A stretch of 30,002 bases of DNA. Origin: Phytophthora quininea (Eukaryota; Oomycota; Peronosporomycetes; Peronosporales; Peronosporaceae). The translations under genes and the position numbers were made by a program. The stretch spans positions 1-30,002 of the forward strand of contig JAAVTG010000059.1 of assembly GCA_011947345.1 (NCBI GenBank). The letters run 5' to 3'. Under the pieces are notes generated by a model. The model saw nothing but the letters and a program-made list of their open reading frames with translations, was not told the DNA's origin and searched no databases. Shown here piece by piece: positions 19,861 through 30,002 of this stretch (its first letter is position 1; every line of letters starts with the position of its first letter).

Positions 19861-20814
19861 CGTGGGCAGCCCAACAGCTCGTGATCGTAATACATGTACA
19901 CATGCAGCATAACAACAAGCATTGTATTCGTCGCCGAGCTAGCACGAAGGCTGCATATTGTATGAAGTGCGTTCTTCACCATGGTTACAACCTCTGTGTT
20001 GATGATGAACATTGCTCTTTTGATTTCTCCTTTGACAGCAGCATCTCGTTGCAGAACAAGCCGATAGTTGTTCTCATATACTTTCATGTCTATCGAGCGC
20101 TCTACCGCTAGGATTGCAGGCCAGCCAGCGACAATGGCCGCCGCTCTTGGCAACACTGCTTCATACCAGACCGATGGCCAGCACTCCAGCGCCGAAAAAC
20201 GAATGCAGCACAAACTTGGGACGCTACGGCCGGCAGCACATTTTTCACAAGACAGGCAGTGCTGTCGACCTTGAACGACCGGAATAAGTGAGAGCACGCC
20301 AAGATCTCGGTGCCGTTCGGCTTGGCAAAATGAACCGAGACCCACACTCGAGGACGGCGCGTGGATGATTTTCAATCCAGCAGACATTCAGCCAGAGCTG
20401 GAGCATCGACCAGATGTGAAGCCATCTACGAGATGGGCTCGCTGGATGCAATGGACTCCATTATGGAGAGTCCGAGAAGCTGCTGCACCGAGCTGTTTCC
20501 ATTCAACGAGAGCGCCAGGTGAGTCAAGCACTGCACCACCAAGCTGGACAACCAGCGGCTCCACGAACCACGCGCGACCCACACAACTTGTCTCCGTTAA
20601 CGGCCCGATCTTGAAACGACAATACGACGCTTCGCGCGCCAATCGCCACGAGAATAAGTTTTGGCGCGCTTTTGCCATCGTGCCATTGCACTGCACGCGC
20701 ATCGTCCCTGCAACTTGCTTTGCTGCAGGACTGCGTGTCCGACCTGATCATGGAGCTCTGGAGCTCATCCACGCGAAAAACATTTGTTTGCATTGCTTTC
20801 CTTGCTCACTGAGC
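19861..20814. repeat. Dispersed ~0.96-kb repeat, copy 2
   Basis: Direct-orientation copy of 9124-10087 (offset 10737 bp). Compared with copy 1 it keeps a 12-bp stretch, CTCCATTATGGA, at about 20456-20467, flanked by ATGGA, suggesting that copy 1 lost it by slippage between ATGGA words. The right ends differ more (copy 1 has the extra TGCAAGCTGCAA-like text). The conserved minus-strand frame from MSAGLKIIHAPS is also open here. Like copy 1 it lies downstream of a protein kinase gene in the same orientation. No target-site duplication is obvious. Confidence 0.85.
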
Positions 20815-21445
20815 TTAGCTCACTACACTGTATGCAAACAAGAACTCCTGTTCATGGGAACTGTTCATGGTTTCAAGATGCCAGTTGTCACGAACTACCG
20901 TTTATTCGTCATGACTCACAGCACCAAAGCAGTATGAAGTTCATCCAATTGCTTTCCTCATCTTCCCAAACCTCCTTGATCGTAGACAGCTTTTCAAAGA
21001 CGACGAAAGATTTCACCTTGAAGGGCATTCTGCAAATTTCATGTACGCTTTGTGTAAAAGTTTCACTTCCAATCAAGGCGGGATTTCTTTCCCTTGGGGT
21101 CGCACTGGCTGCTGACCATCCGGCGAGCAGTATCCCATTTGCCTCCGAGCAGACCGGCGAAGGGGAGAAGCGGAAGGCGGCGTCGAAGCAGGGGCAGGAG
21201 AGGCCCAGCGCTGCGTCAAGCCGAGTCGCCGAGTCAGTTAGCGGGCGCTGAACCCCCTCTTGGGTGCACCTCGCTCGGTTCGTGTCTGGCGCTTCTCTGC
21301 CAGTGTCACGCAGCGAAACGCCGAGAAGCTGACGGGGGAGGGGATTCTGAGAGATAACCAGAGTCGGCAGATCCTCCGTCTGCTCTCGCTTCAAGTCAAC
21401 GGGGAGCCGCTTCACTTCTCGACTGGTAGAGTCAGCCGAAACAAA
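20815..21445. other. Intergenic region before the coiled-coil gene
   Basis: About 630 bp. The minus strand carries a 234-codon open frame (20909-21613) overlapping the next gene. Its downstream third (SETFTQSVHEICRMPFKVK...) reads protein-like but matches nothing I recognise. The plus strand shows no gene. The promoter of the coiled-coil gene lies at the right end. Confidence 0.35.
21412..21418 (+). promoter_or_regulatory. Candidate initiator (YCAYTYY) of the coiled-coil gene
   Basis: TCACTTC matches the initiator consensus and lies 28 bp upstream of the ATG at 21446, consistent with the very short leaders of oomycete genes. Confidence 0.4.
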
Positions 21446-23552
21446 ATGGACAAGCGCGACGAGTTGCTGCGTCTCGTGGCGGCGCTGAGCGGCGCCTGTC
21501 GCCAGGACCGCAACGTGCTGAAGGACGGCGAGCTGGTGGACATGCTGGAGACCAGGGGCCGTCAGATCGCGCGGCTGCGCAAGCAGCAGAAGAAGCTCAA
21601 GCAGCACCAGCAAAGACCCACGAGGGCAAGACGGCCAAGAAGCTCAAGGACCAAGTGCTGGCTGGAGAGAGCAAGGCCGCCGAGGCCATTCCCAAGCGCC
21701 GCAAGCTCTCCCAGGACGGAGAGACTAAGCACGGCCACGACCTGGCGGTCTCGTGCATGTTTCCGTCCATCGAGCGCCAGAAGCCCAAGAGAGAGTCCAT
21801 GGGCGAGTGGATCTCGTCTTTGCAGGGCAACAAGGCGGCGGTGCAGGACCCTATGGACGCGGTGACCTACTACCGCCCTACAACCCCACCACGGTCGGTG
21901 TGGAGGTCGAGGTCAGCGAAGAGTCCGTGATGGTCAACCCACTCAAGACGTACCCGTACAACCGCATGCGACGTTCGCCGTCGCCGCAGTTGAAGACCCC
22001 GCGGGCTGTGCGAGCCCCATCGCCGTTGATGAAGCCGGCGGACCGCTCGGCGTCCCCGTCATCGGTGGACCTGGCAGCCTCCTCGACGTCGACCATGGCG
22101 TCGTACTACGACGACATGTACGACGACTACTCGGCGGAGGCGATGCGGCGCTACACCCGCTCAGCCTCGGACCGCGCGCCGTCCTTCGAGTCGGTGGACT
22201 GGTCGCCCTCGGACGACGAAAGTGGTGATGAGTCCATGCCATTCCGAAGCATCGCCGACGATGTGGAAGCCAGCCCAACACGGCGCCACCAACTGTCGCC
22301 TGTGTCGCGACTGAGGGTGCAGGAGCTGTCTAGCAGCAAGTTCCTTTCAGCAGAAGAGGGAGAGCCCACTGCCGAGTCGGCGTCTCGGGTTCAGCAGATG
22401 AGCGTGCCCATTACTGTCACTTCGACGGAAGTGGTCATGGAGGTGCTGTACGGCATCATGGAACACAACGAGAACTTCAAGTGGCTCATTGACCCGGCCA
22501 ACCAAGCGCGTGTGGCCAAGCTGGTTGACTACCACCTGAAGGAGAAGCAAAACAGCGGTGCCTCTTCATCCTGCTGCGGAGACGAGCAGTTCATTAACGA
22601 GCTGCGCGCGCAGGTGGACGAGTTGATCCACGAGAACCTGAAGATCAAGTCTGAGAATGTTCGACTTGCGCACTCCGAGACCAACCAGCAGAACGTGGAG
22701 GAGCTGAAGATGCTGCTGGCACAGACTCAGGAGACTGTCAGTCTTCACGAAGGCTTCCGCCGCCAGGCCGAAGCTGCATTCCAGAGTGAGCTAGAGACCA
22801 AGGCGAAGCAGGTTTCGGATCTTCAGCAGAACCTCGAAGAGAAGGACTCGCAGATCGCCAAGCTCTTGCAGAGTGGAGCCACCAGTGAGGAGAGCACCGA
22901 CGCGGAAGTATCTCGACTGAGAAGCACAGTGCTTGAGAAGGACCGCGAAATCTGCCGCCTCAACATCCAGCTGTCTACGAAGCAGAAACTCGTTGACGAG
23001 ATTGCCAAGAAGGTAGTGCAGCAACTAGAGACGACTGTACAGGGCTCGTCGGGCGAGACCGTCGCGACACTAGCCAACTCGCTTCATTTGGACATGGACA
23101 TGTTCCTATTCAAGAGTGTGGCGGAGAAGGAGCAAGTGATCGACGAGTTGAAGGCCGCGTTGGCGTCCATGGAGCGTGAAGTGAGCAGCCTCGAGAGCCG
23201 TGTCGCCAAGAAGGCGCGGGAGTCGCTACTGCTGAAGACCAAGTTCAAGTCGTTGTCCTCGCGCCTGACCGAAGCCAACGTGAACATGTCCCGCCTTGAA
23301 TCCGAGAACGACCGTCTTGTGACGTCGTTGAAGGAGAAACAGGGCAAGATGCGGGACCTGATTGAGTTCTTGGAGAACAAGGAGAAGCAAGTGATTCACC
23401 TGGAGGAGCAAGTGAACCTGCGCCAGACGCAATTGGAGCACGTCATGACGGAGTTCGAGAAGACACAGCGCCACCACAGCAAGAAGAGCCCAACCAGCCG
23501 TGCCCCGCTGCACCCGAGCAGCCGTAAGGCCACCGCCGTCCATGCGGCCTGA
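21446..23552 (+). CDS. Large coiled-coil protein of unknown function
   Basis: About 700 residues once two one-base losses are allowed for: AAA at 21612-21614 (between KQHQQ and THEGKTAKKLKDQ) and CCC at 21876-21878 (between DAVTYYR and YNPTTVGVEVEV). Parts in order are a helical N-terminus (MDKRDELLRLVAALSGA...LVDMLETRGRQIARLRKQQKKL), a basic segment, a Ser/Pro-rich low-complexity middle (RRSPSPQLKTPRAVRAPSP, SASDRAPSFESVDWSPSDD) with many possible phosphosites, and from about residue 320 a long heptad-rich coiled coil (FINELRAQVDELIHENLKI ... VIHLEEQVNLRQTQLEHV). It ends in a short basic Ser-rich tail. No catalytic domain is seen. It is probably a cytoskeletal or scaffold protein, but that is inference from composition. 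Confidence 0.75.
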
Positions 23553-24159
23553 GCTTCGAAAAACTAGCACTGGCTGGCCGATCCCATTGGAAGAACGAAT
23601 GCTCTCTCGCCGCTGCGCGAGGACTCGCTCCCGCACCTGCTTCTCCCCTCTGTCATGACTGCCGAGAAAAATGCAAGAAGACGAGGTGCCTCGCACCCGA
23701 AACAAGACAAACATGCACCCACTTGAAGACCACAAGGCCTTCGTCATCACCATCATCATCCACGGCGTAGACCGATCGACGCCAGCCATTTTTTCATCAT
23801 ACATTATTATTGATAAGTTATACTACAGCTAGGGATAGCAGCAGAGGAAAGCAGAGTTCAAGCGCCAGCGGCTGGGGCCAGATCGAGGAACGCACAATTG
23901 CTAGGAGTGTTCGCTCGTCTATAGAGAAGCCAGCCCAGCTACGTTGTACATGTGAGCGTGAACGCAAAGCCAAAGAAAACACCAATTTGCTTGAGACTTG
24001 TTTTCTTGCTTTTGAGTTGAATTGAAGACATCGTGCCTGCTGCACTACGTCAAATAGATCACGAACGGATACCAATACCAAAGAGGACCCACAGGTCTTC
24101 GAAACCGAGCTGTGGCAGCTCGCTCTTCACGTGGCCACGTTTGTTTGCACTCCGTGAGA
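23553..24159. other. Convergent intergenic region
   Basis: About 610 bp between the 3' ends of the coiled-coil gene (+) and the C2-domain gene (-). It holds only 3' flanking sequence, including ATCACCATCATCATCC and an AT-rich patch near 23,790-23,830. Short open frames here have no family resemblance. Confidence 0.5.
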
Positions 24160-25396
24160 TCACTCCACTGTCTTCTCGTAGACCACGCGCTTGCCGACGT
24201 CCGTGTGCTTGATCTTGTTCGAGATGCGAGCTCCTTTGCGGCGCACGGGGAGAGACGTCACTCCAAGTCCGAAGACGAACGTCGCGATGAAGAGGAAGAA
24301 CAATCCGACCAGCAGCAGGACCGGCACCCACAGCGGGGCCGTGAAGAACGTCGTAGCCAGGAACGGAATGATCCAGAACGGGAACGTGAAGAAGGCCACG
24401 AGCATCGTGGGCACAGCAATGGCCAGGAAGATCGTCAGCGCGCCGGCCGACATGATCCCCGCCACAGCAGCCAGAGCCACGCTCAGCTTGCGGTGCTTCT
24501 TGGCGTACTCCGTGGGCAGGTGGCAGTAGCCCAGCACAGCTCCGCATGTGGTGGAGGTCAGCGAGTACAGCGTAGCCACGAAGGCGTCGCGGGCGTCCAG
24601 CAGCTTGGAGGCGCGTCCAGCTGCACGGAAGGCCTTGCGGACTGGAGGGCCGAACCACACCTGCAGCAGCACCTCTCCGCGGTTACCGGTGCCTCGAGAA
24701 CCCTCTTTCAGACGCACAGTGAACTCGGTGGGCTCCGAGGTCTGCGCTTCAGCGATGCTCGTGACATTGAGCTGGCCCGAGCCGATGAGCTCGTCCCCGG
24801 ACTCGTCCGAGTACACTTCAATGGTCAGGTTGGCCCCCTTTGGTGCAGACTGGCATCGTAGAATAGCTCCAGCTCGTTGTTGGCGCTCTCGTCCCATTCG
24901 GGATTGGTGCCTCCTTGGAAGGCTGGGTCTGTGGTGGCCCACGACTTGGGACTCGAATTGTCCAACTGCACCAGCACTGCAACGCCAACGACATTAACAT
25001 TAGATACCAAATTGAAGCAGGTTACCGGCATGATACCGACGACGCACCGAACGGATCCTGGCGCTTGCCAAAGTCCATCGTGGGCAGGTTGCGGGCGCTG
25101 AGCACCTTGACGTGGATGGTGCCGTTCATGGCGACTGCGGGCGAGGCTCTGGTCTTGGGGCTGAGCTGCTTCTCCTGGGGCTTCTTGGGCGACGCGCTCT
25201 TGGGTGGCGACACCGGTTTCGTCTCGGACACGGGCGGGACGAGTGTCGGCTCTTCGGCAGCGATGACAGGGGCTGGTTCTTGCGGGACCACTGGCGCTTG
25301 TGGCTCCTCCGAGTCGGAAGAGGAACTGCTGCTGCTGCTGTCGGCGGGCGGGGCGGGGTTTGAGGCGGTTTGCGAGCGCTTGGGCTTGCGGGCCAT
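24160..25396 (-). CDS. C2-domain protein with C-terminal hydrophobic membrane region
   Basis: Minus-strand exons 25396-25048 and 24976-24160, with an intron of 71 bp (GTGCGT...TTGCAG). The N-terminal ~85 residues are Ser/Pro/Glu-rich with a poly-Ser run. A C2 domain follows: GTIHVKVLSARNLPTMDFGK..DPF, VLVQL, GGTNPEWDESANNELELFYD and LTIEVYSDESGDELIGSG, which carries the usual acidic loop residues of Ca2+-binding C2 domains (not all verified). A long hydrophobic stretch after YAKKHRKLSV contains about three to four membrane segments (FLAIAVPTMLVAFFTFPFWI; VPVLLLVGLFFLFIATFVFG) and a basic tail. One base is missing around 24841-24860 (before KGANLTIEVYS). It is likely a membrane protein with Ca2+/phospholipid binding. 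It is divergent from DIM1. Confidence 0.75.
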
Positions 25397-26963
<1,567 letters not shown>

Positions 26964-27275
26964 ACTTCAGCAGAGGGGGATGTCACGAGTGTCAACTTGG
27001 TCATCATGTGCGCATGTGATTTCCTACATAGATTTTCTGTTTTGCTTTCTCAACATTTGTTGTACTTTGCCTTGAACGCATGCGTAGTGTAAAAACAGGA
27101 TCGCGTGGCTGCAGCGGTTAGCAGCGCCTGGAGTTTGGTTTGAATGGGCCGAAAAATAGACGCGAAACCACTTGGTAACGCGCAAACTCGGCAAGCATTT
27201 TCTTGCCATTCCAGGAGTTTCTTCTTTGGACGAATTGCTACGACAAACAGGCAGTACTGGGGATCTCTTTGAGCG
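26964..27275. other. Intergenic region before the kinesin gene
   Basis: About 310 bp containing DIM1 3' flank and kinesin 5' flank. An initiator-like CCATTCC is at 27206-27212. No RNA gene or repeat seen. Confidence 0.45.
27206..27212 (+). promoter_or_regulatory. Candidate initiator (YCAYTYY) of the kinesin gene
   Basis: CCATTCC lies 64 bp upstream of the ATG at 27276. Sequence and spacing fit an oomycete initiator; not proven. Confidence 0.4.
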
Positions 27276-27690
27276 ATGGAGCGCGAGCGAGATCGCAGCA
27301 GTCGCGATAGCGAGCGGGGCTATGACGAGTACGGCTACGAGCGCGAACGAAGCAGCAGCCATCGTGACAGTGATCGCCGATCCAAAGACCGTGATCGTGA
27401 TCGAGACAGGGACCGCCACCGTGATCGAGACCGTGAACGTGATTGGGATGAACGCAGCACTACCAGCTCCAGTAGCCGTGATCGAGACCGTGAGCGCGAT
27501 CAAGGGCGTGAGCGCTACCGAGACAAAGAAAGCACTCGCGACCGTGATCGCGATCGGGACCGTGATCGAGACCGCGATCGTGACAGGGATAGAGAACGCG
27601 ATCGCGACCGTGATCGTCGAGACCGTCGAGACCGTGACCGCGACTACGACCGTGATCGTGATCGGGACTACGACAGAGGAACACGAGAGT
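27276..27690 (+). repeat. Low-complexity Arg-Asp/Arg-Glu coding repeat
   Basis: Inside the kinesin's first exon, near-tandem hexamers of the GACCGT/GATCGT/GATCGC type encode alternating RD and RE dipeptides, with the densest block at about 27537-27680. All three plus-strand frames are open through it, so other long frames here are shadows. Copy number is likely to vary between isolates. Confidence 0.85.
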
Positions 27691-30002
27691 ATTCCTCATC
27701 TTCGTCCTCGTCACGCTATGGCAGCTCATTTTCTCGCCCAGCCACGTACGACCCTCGTCTAGCTCAACGAACTCAGCAGCGGACGCGTCGAGGTGATGTC
27801 GACGAGGAAGACGAGCGCTTCGAGGAACTCATGCGCAGAAAGCAAATGCAGGACGAGCTGGGTCTTGAAGACGAAGACGAGCTCGAGACTAGCAACCTCG
27901 CAAACGGTGTATCCGGTGGTAACAACGACACCGCACTTGTCAAGGAGCTTCAACGCGAGCTAAAGGAGGCTCGTGAAGCCGAGCAGAAAACGCAAGAGTC
28001 TTTGAACAAGCTGCAGTTGCTGAGCAAGTCGCAGACTGCCATCCTGAAAACTTCGATGGGCAAGAAAATTCAGGTGAAAGAAGCACAAGTGGAAGAGATG
28101 GCCAACATTATCAAGGAACTCGAGCGCAAGCTGACCGATGCTGGTGTCAAGTTTGACGCGTACAACCCGCGTGAAGATGGTCAGGTATCTGCTGGTCGAC
28201 TTAATGGAGCTGGTGGTGCGGCAGCTGCGGATAGCGATGCAGAAGTGGAAATCAACGCCATGAAGACCGAAATGGAGCGCTTGATCGACGAGAACAGCGC
28301 ACTAAAAGCTAAAGCCACCGAATTAAGCAGCAAAAACGCGAAAACGGCCTCGCTAGTGGAGGTCGTGCCAGAAAACTCGGTCAGCAAAGCAACTTTCGAC
28401 AACTTGGAGACGGAAAAGCGGCAATTGATCCGGAAGCTGAAAGACATGCAGCAGCAGATGGAGACGCTCAAGGCCGCTGCAGCTTCATCTGCCTCTTTAG
28501 CCCCTGTTCCACCCCAGCTCCTGACAGCGCATCAACTTCTTCAAACTCAGAAGAATTGCAAGCACTGAAGACCAAGCTCGCTGCTGCTGAGAGCTCACAC
28601 CAAAACGCCCAGAAGACGGTATGACAGTGTGGTGCTGGAGTTATTGTTTCTCGTAACTAATCTCTTTCGCCTTTGTTGTAATGCAGATCCAGCGGTTAGA
28701 GAAGGAATCAGCAAGTCGTGCAGCGAGCTCACCTGAAGCTGCTACGAATGCTCCTGCAGGGATGTCCAAGCTCGAAGGAGAACTGCAGGTTCGTTGGCAT
28801 GATGCAGTTCCGCTTCGTTTGCTAACGACAACATGTTGCCAATTCAGTCCCAGATTCGCGACTTGGAAACCAAAGTCACCGAGCTGCAAACGCAAATGGA
28901 ACAGCAGAAATGTGATAGCCAAGCGAAGGCGACGACGGCTGATGAGCGGTACGCGAAGCTCAAGGCGACAGCTGAAAGCGAGCTCAACAAAATCAAAGAG
29001 CAGGCCAAAAAAGCCATCTTGGAACTCAAGCGTAAGCTGGAGCTGGCAAGCAAGGGCCAGCAACGCAAGCAAGCGGCCATCACGGGCTTGACCGCACAAC
29101 TCCGTGCACAACGCACCGACATTCAGACTCTGAAGGCGCAAGTGGTAGCACAACAACAGCAAGCCCCAGTGCTGGCGAAGCAAATGACCGACAAAATCTT
29201 GCAGCGTGTGCAGAAGCAAGCTGATGCAATGGCAGGCGTCGTTGACAACTACAAGCGCGAGATGAAGGAACGCAAACGCCTATTCAATCTCGTCCAGGAG
29301 CTCAAGGGAAACATTCGCGTGCTGTGCCGTGTCCGTCCATTTCCAAGTCCGAGGTTGCACAGGGGAGCAAGATGATCTGCAAGTTCTCCCCGGAAGAGAT
29401 CACGCTTTCTGGAGACAAGGGCAAGGTGAAGACGTGGGAGTTCGATCACGTGTTCGACATGGGCTCGAGTCAAGACCAGCTCTTTTCGGAGGTGAAGCCG
29501 CTTGTCACTAGTATCTTGGACGGCTACAGCGTGTGCATCTTTGCATACGGCCAGACGGGCTCCGGTAAAACGTTCACCATGTCCGGTCCCCCAGAGAATC
29601 CCGGTATCAACACTCGATCGCTGCAGGAGCTGTTCGAGCGCAAATCGGAACGTACGAAGGAGTATCAGGATGAGATTACGGTCAGCGTCATGGAGATCTA
29701 CAACGAACAGATCCGAGACTTGTTGGCTCAGGATGCAGCTAACACCAATCTCCAAGTACGCCAAGGACCCACCGGGAACTTTGTTCCTGGTCTTACGTTG
29801 GTGCCAGTGCAGACTTTGGATGAAGTTTTTGAGCTCATCAAGCGTGGCAACAAGAACCGCAGCACGCACGCTACGGACATGAATGAACACAGTAGTCGAA
29901 GCCACTCGATTCTCTCCGTCCAGCTCAAGAGTCTCAACATCGTCACCAACACCGTCGCAAGTGGAAAGCTCTTCCTCGTCGACCTTGCAGGTTCTGAGCG
30001 TC
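27276..30002 (+). CDS. Kinesin-14 family C-terminal motor protein, 3' end outside window
   Basis: Exons are 27276-28618, 28687-28788 and 28848 to the window end; introns are 68 and 59 bp. The first ~150 residues are an Arg/Asp/Glu dipeptide-rich tract, then a Ser patch and a long coiled coil (ELQRELKEAREAEQKTQESL ... KKAILELKRKLELASK). The motor comes last, as in minus-end-directed kinesin-14: the neck/first strand LVQELKGNIRVLCRVRP, the P-loop FAYGQTGSGKTFTM, switch I NEHSSRSHSI and switch II DLAGSE at the window edge. Two one-base losses are inferred: CCCC at 28512-28515 (between the APVPP and APDSAS segments) and 29337-29342 (right after RVRP). It probably acts in spindle or microtubule organisation; the N-terminal tract may bind RNA or microtubules, which is inference. 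Confidence 0.9.

Noticed and set aside
9124..20814. LTR retrotransposon with the direct repeats as LTRs
   Set aside because: The interior holds unrelated genes and DNA transposons with no gag/pol, the repeats lack TG...CA ends, and no primer-binding site is seen.
20909..21613. 234-residue minus-strand ORF
   Set aside because: Overlaps the start of the coiled-coil gene and its promoter; one third reads protein-like but has no recognisable family, so it is not called as a gene.
27024..27762. Val/Ile/Thr-rich ORFs on both strands over the kinesin start
   Set aside because: Alternative frames of the Arg-Asp repeat; periodic DNA opens all frames.

Overview
This is nuclear DNA from a eukaryote, most likely a zoospore-forming oomycete of the Phytophthora/Pythium group. 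The evidence is dense GC-rich coding sequence, short GT-AG introns (mostly 55-120 bp) with CTAAC/CTGAC-like branch points, very short intergenic spacers, YCAYTYY initiator-like motifs just upstream of several start codons, a ciliary protein (CFAP418), and kinases and DNA transposons of the type common in oomycetes. The species cannot be read from the sequence.

Layout. 1-5.3 kb: the 3' end of a MUTYH adenine glycosylase, NAA60 N-terminal acetyltransferase and CFAP418 (all +), then a five-exon photolyase-like gene (-) convergent on CFAP418. 5.3-8.95 kb: a divergent spacer with a perfect 25-bp palindrome, a GNAT acetyltransferase with an N-terminal Cys motif, and a TKL (Raf-like) protein kinase. 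9.1-15.8 kb: an accessory island with one copy of a ~0.96-kb dispersed repeat, a decayed MULE transposase, a broken 2-oxoglutarate/Fe(II) dioxygenase-like gene with a C-terminal Cys/His tail, and a truncated hAT transposase. 15.9-19.3 kb: an MFS-type transporter and a small kinase with an HRDIS catalytic loop. 19.86-20.81 kb: the second repeat copy in the same orientation. 21.4-30 kb: a coiled-coil protein (+), a C2-domain membrane protein (-), the 18S rRNA dimethylase DIM1 (+) and a kinesin-14 that runs off the window (+).

The host genes are mostly unrelated housekeeping functions (DNA repair, N-terminal acetylation, cilium, ribosome biogenesis, cytoskeleton, signalling). I see no operon-like system.

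The strongest cross-cutting observation is that many otherwise well-preserved genes are interrupted by frameshifts. Every one I could resolve outside the transposases (15 events in 9 genes) is explained by exactly one missing base, usually in a homopolymer. That points to systematic single-base deletions in the assembly more than to gene decay. The transposases carry mixed frameshifts plus nonsense codons and look truly decayed. I found no convincing new multi-gene system. The best candidates for novelty are the dioxygenase/zinc-finger gene in the transposon island, the divergent photolyase-like protein and the ~0.96-kb repeat family.
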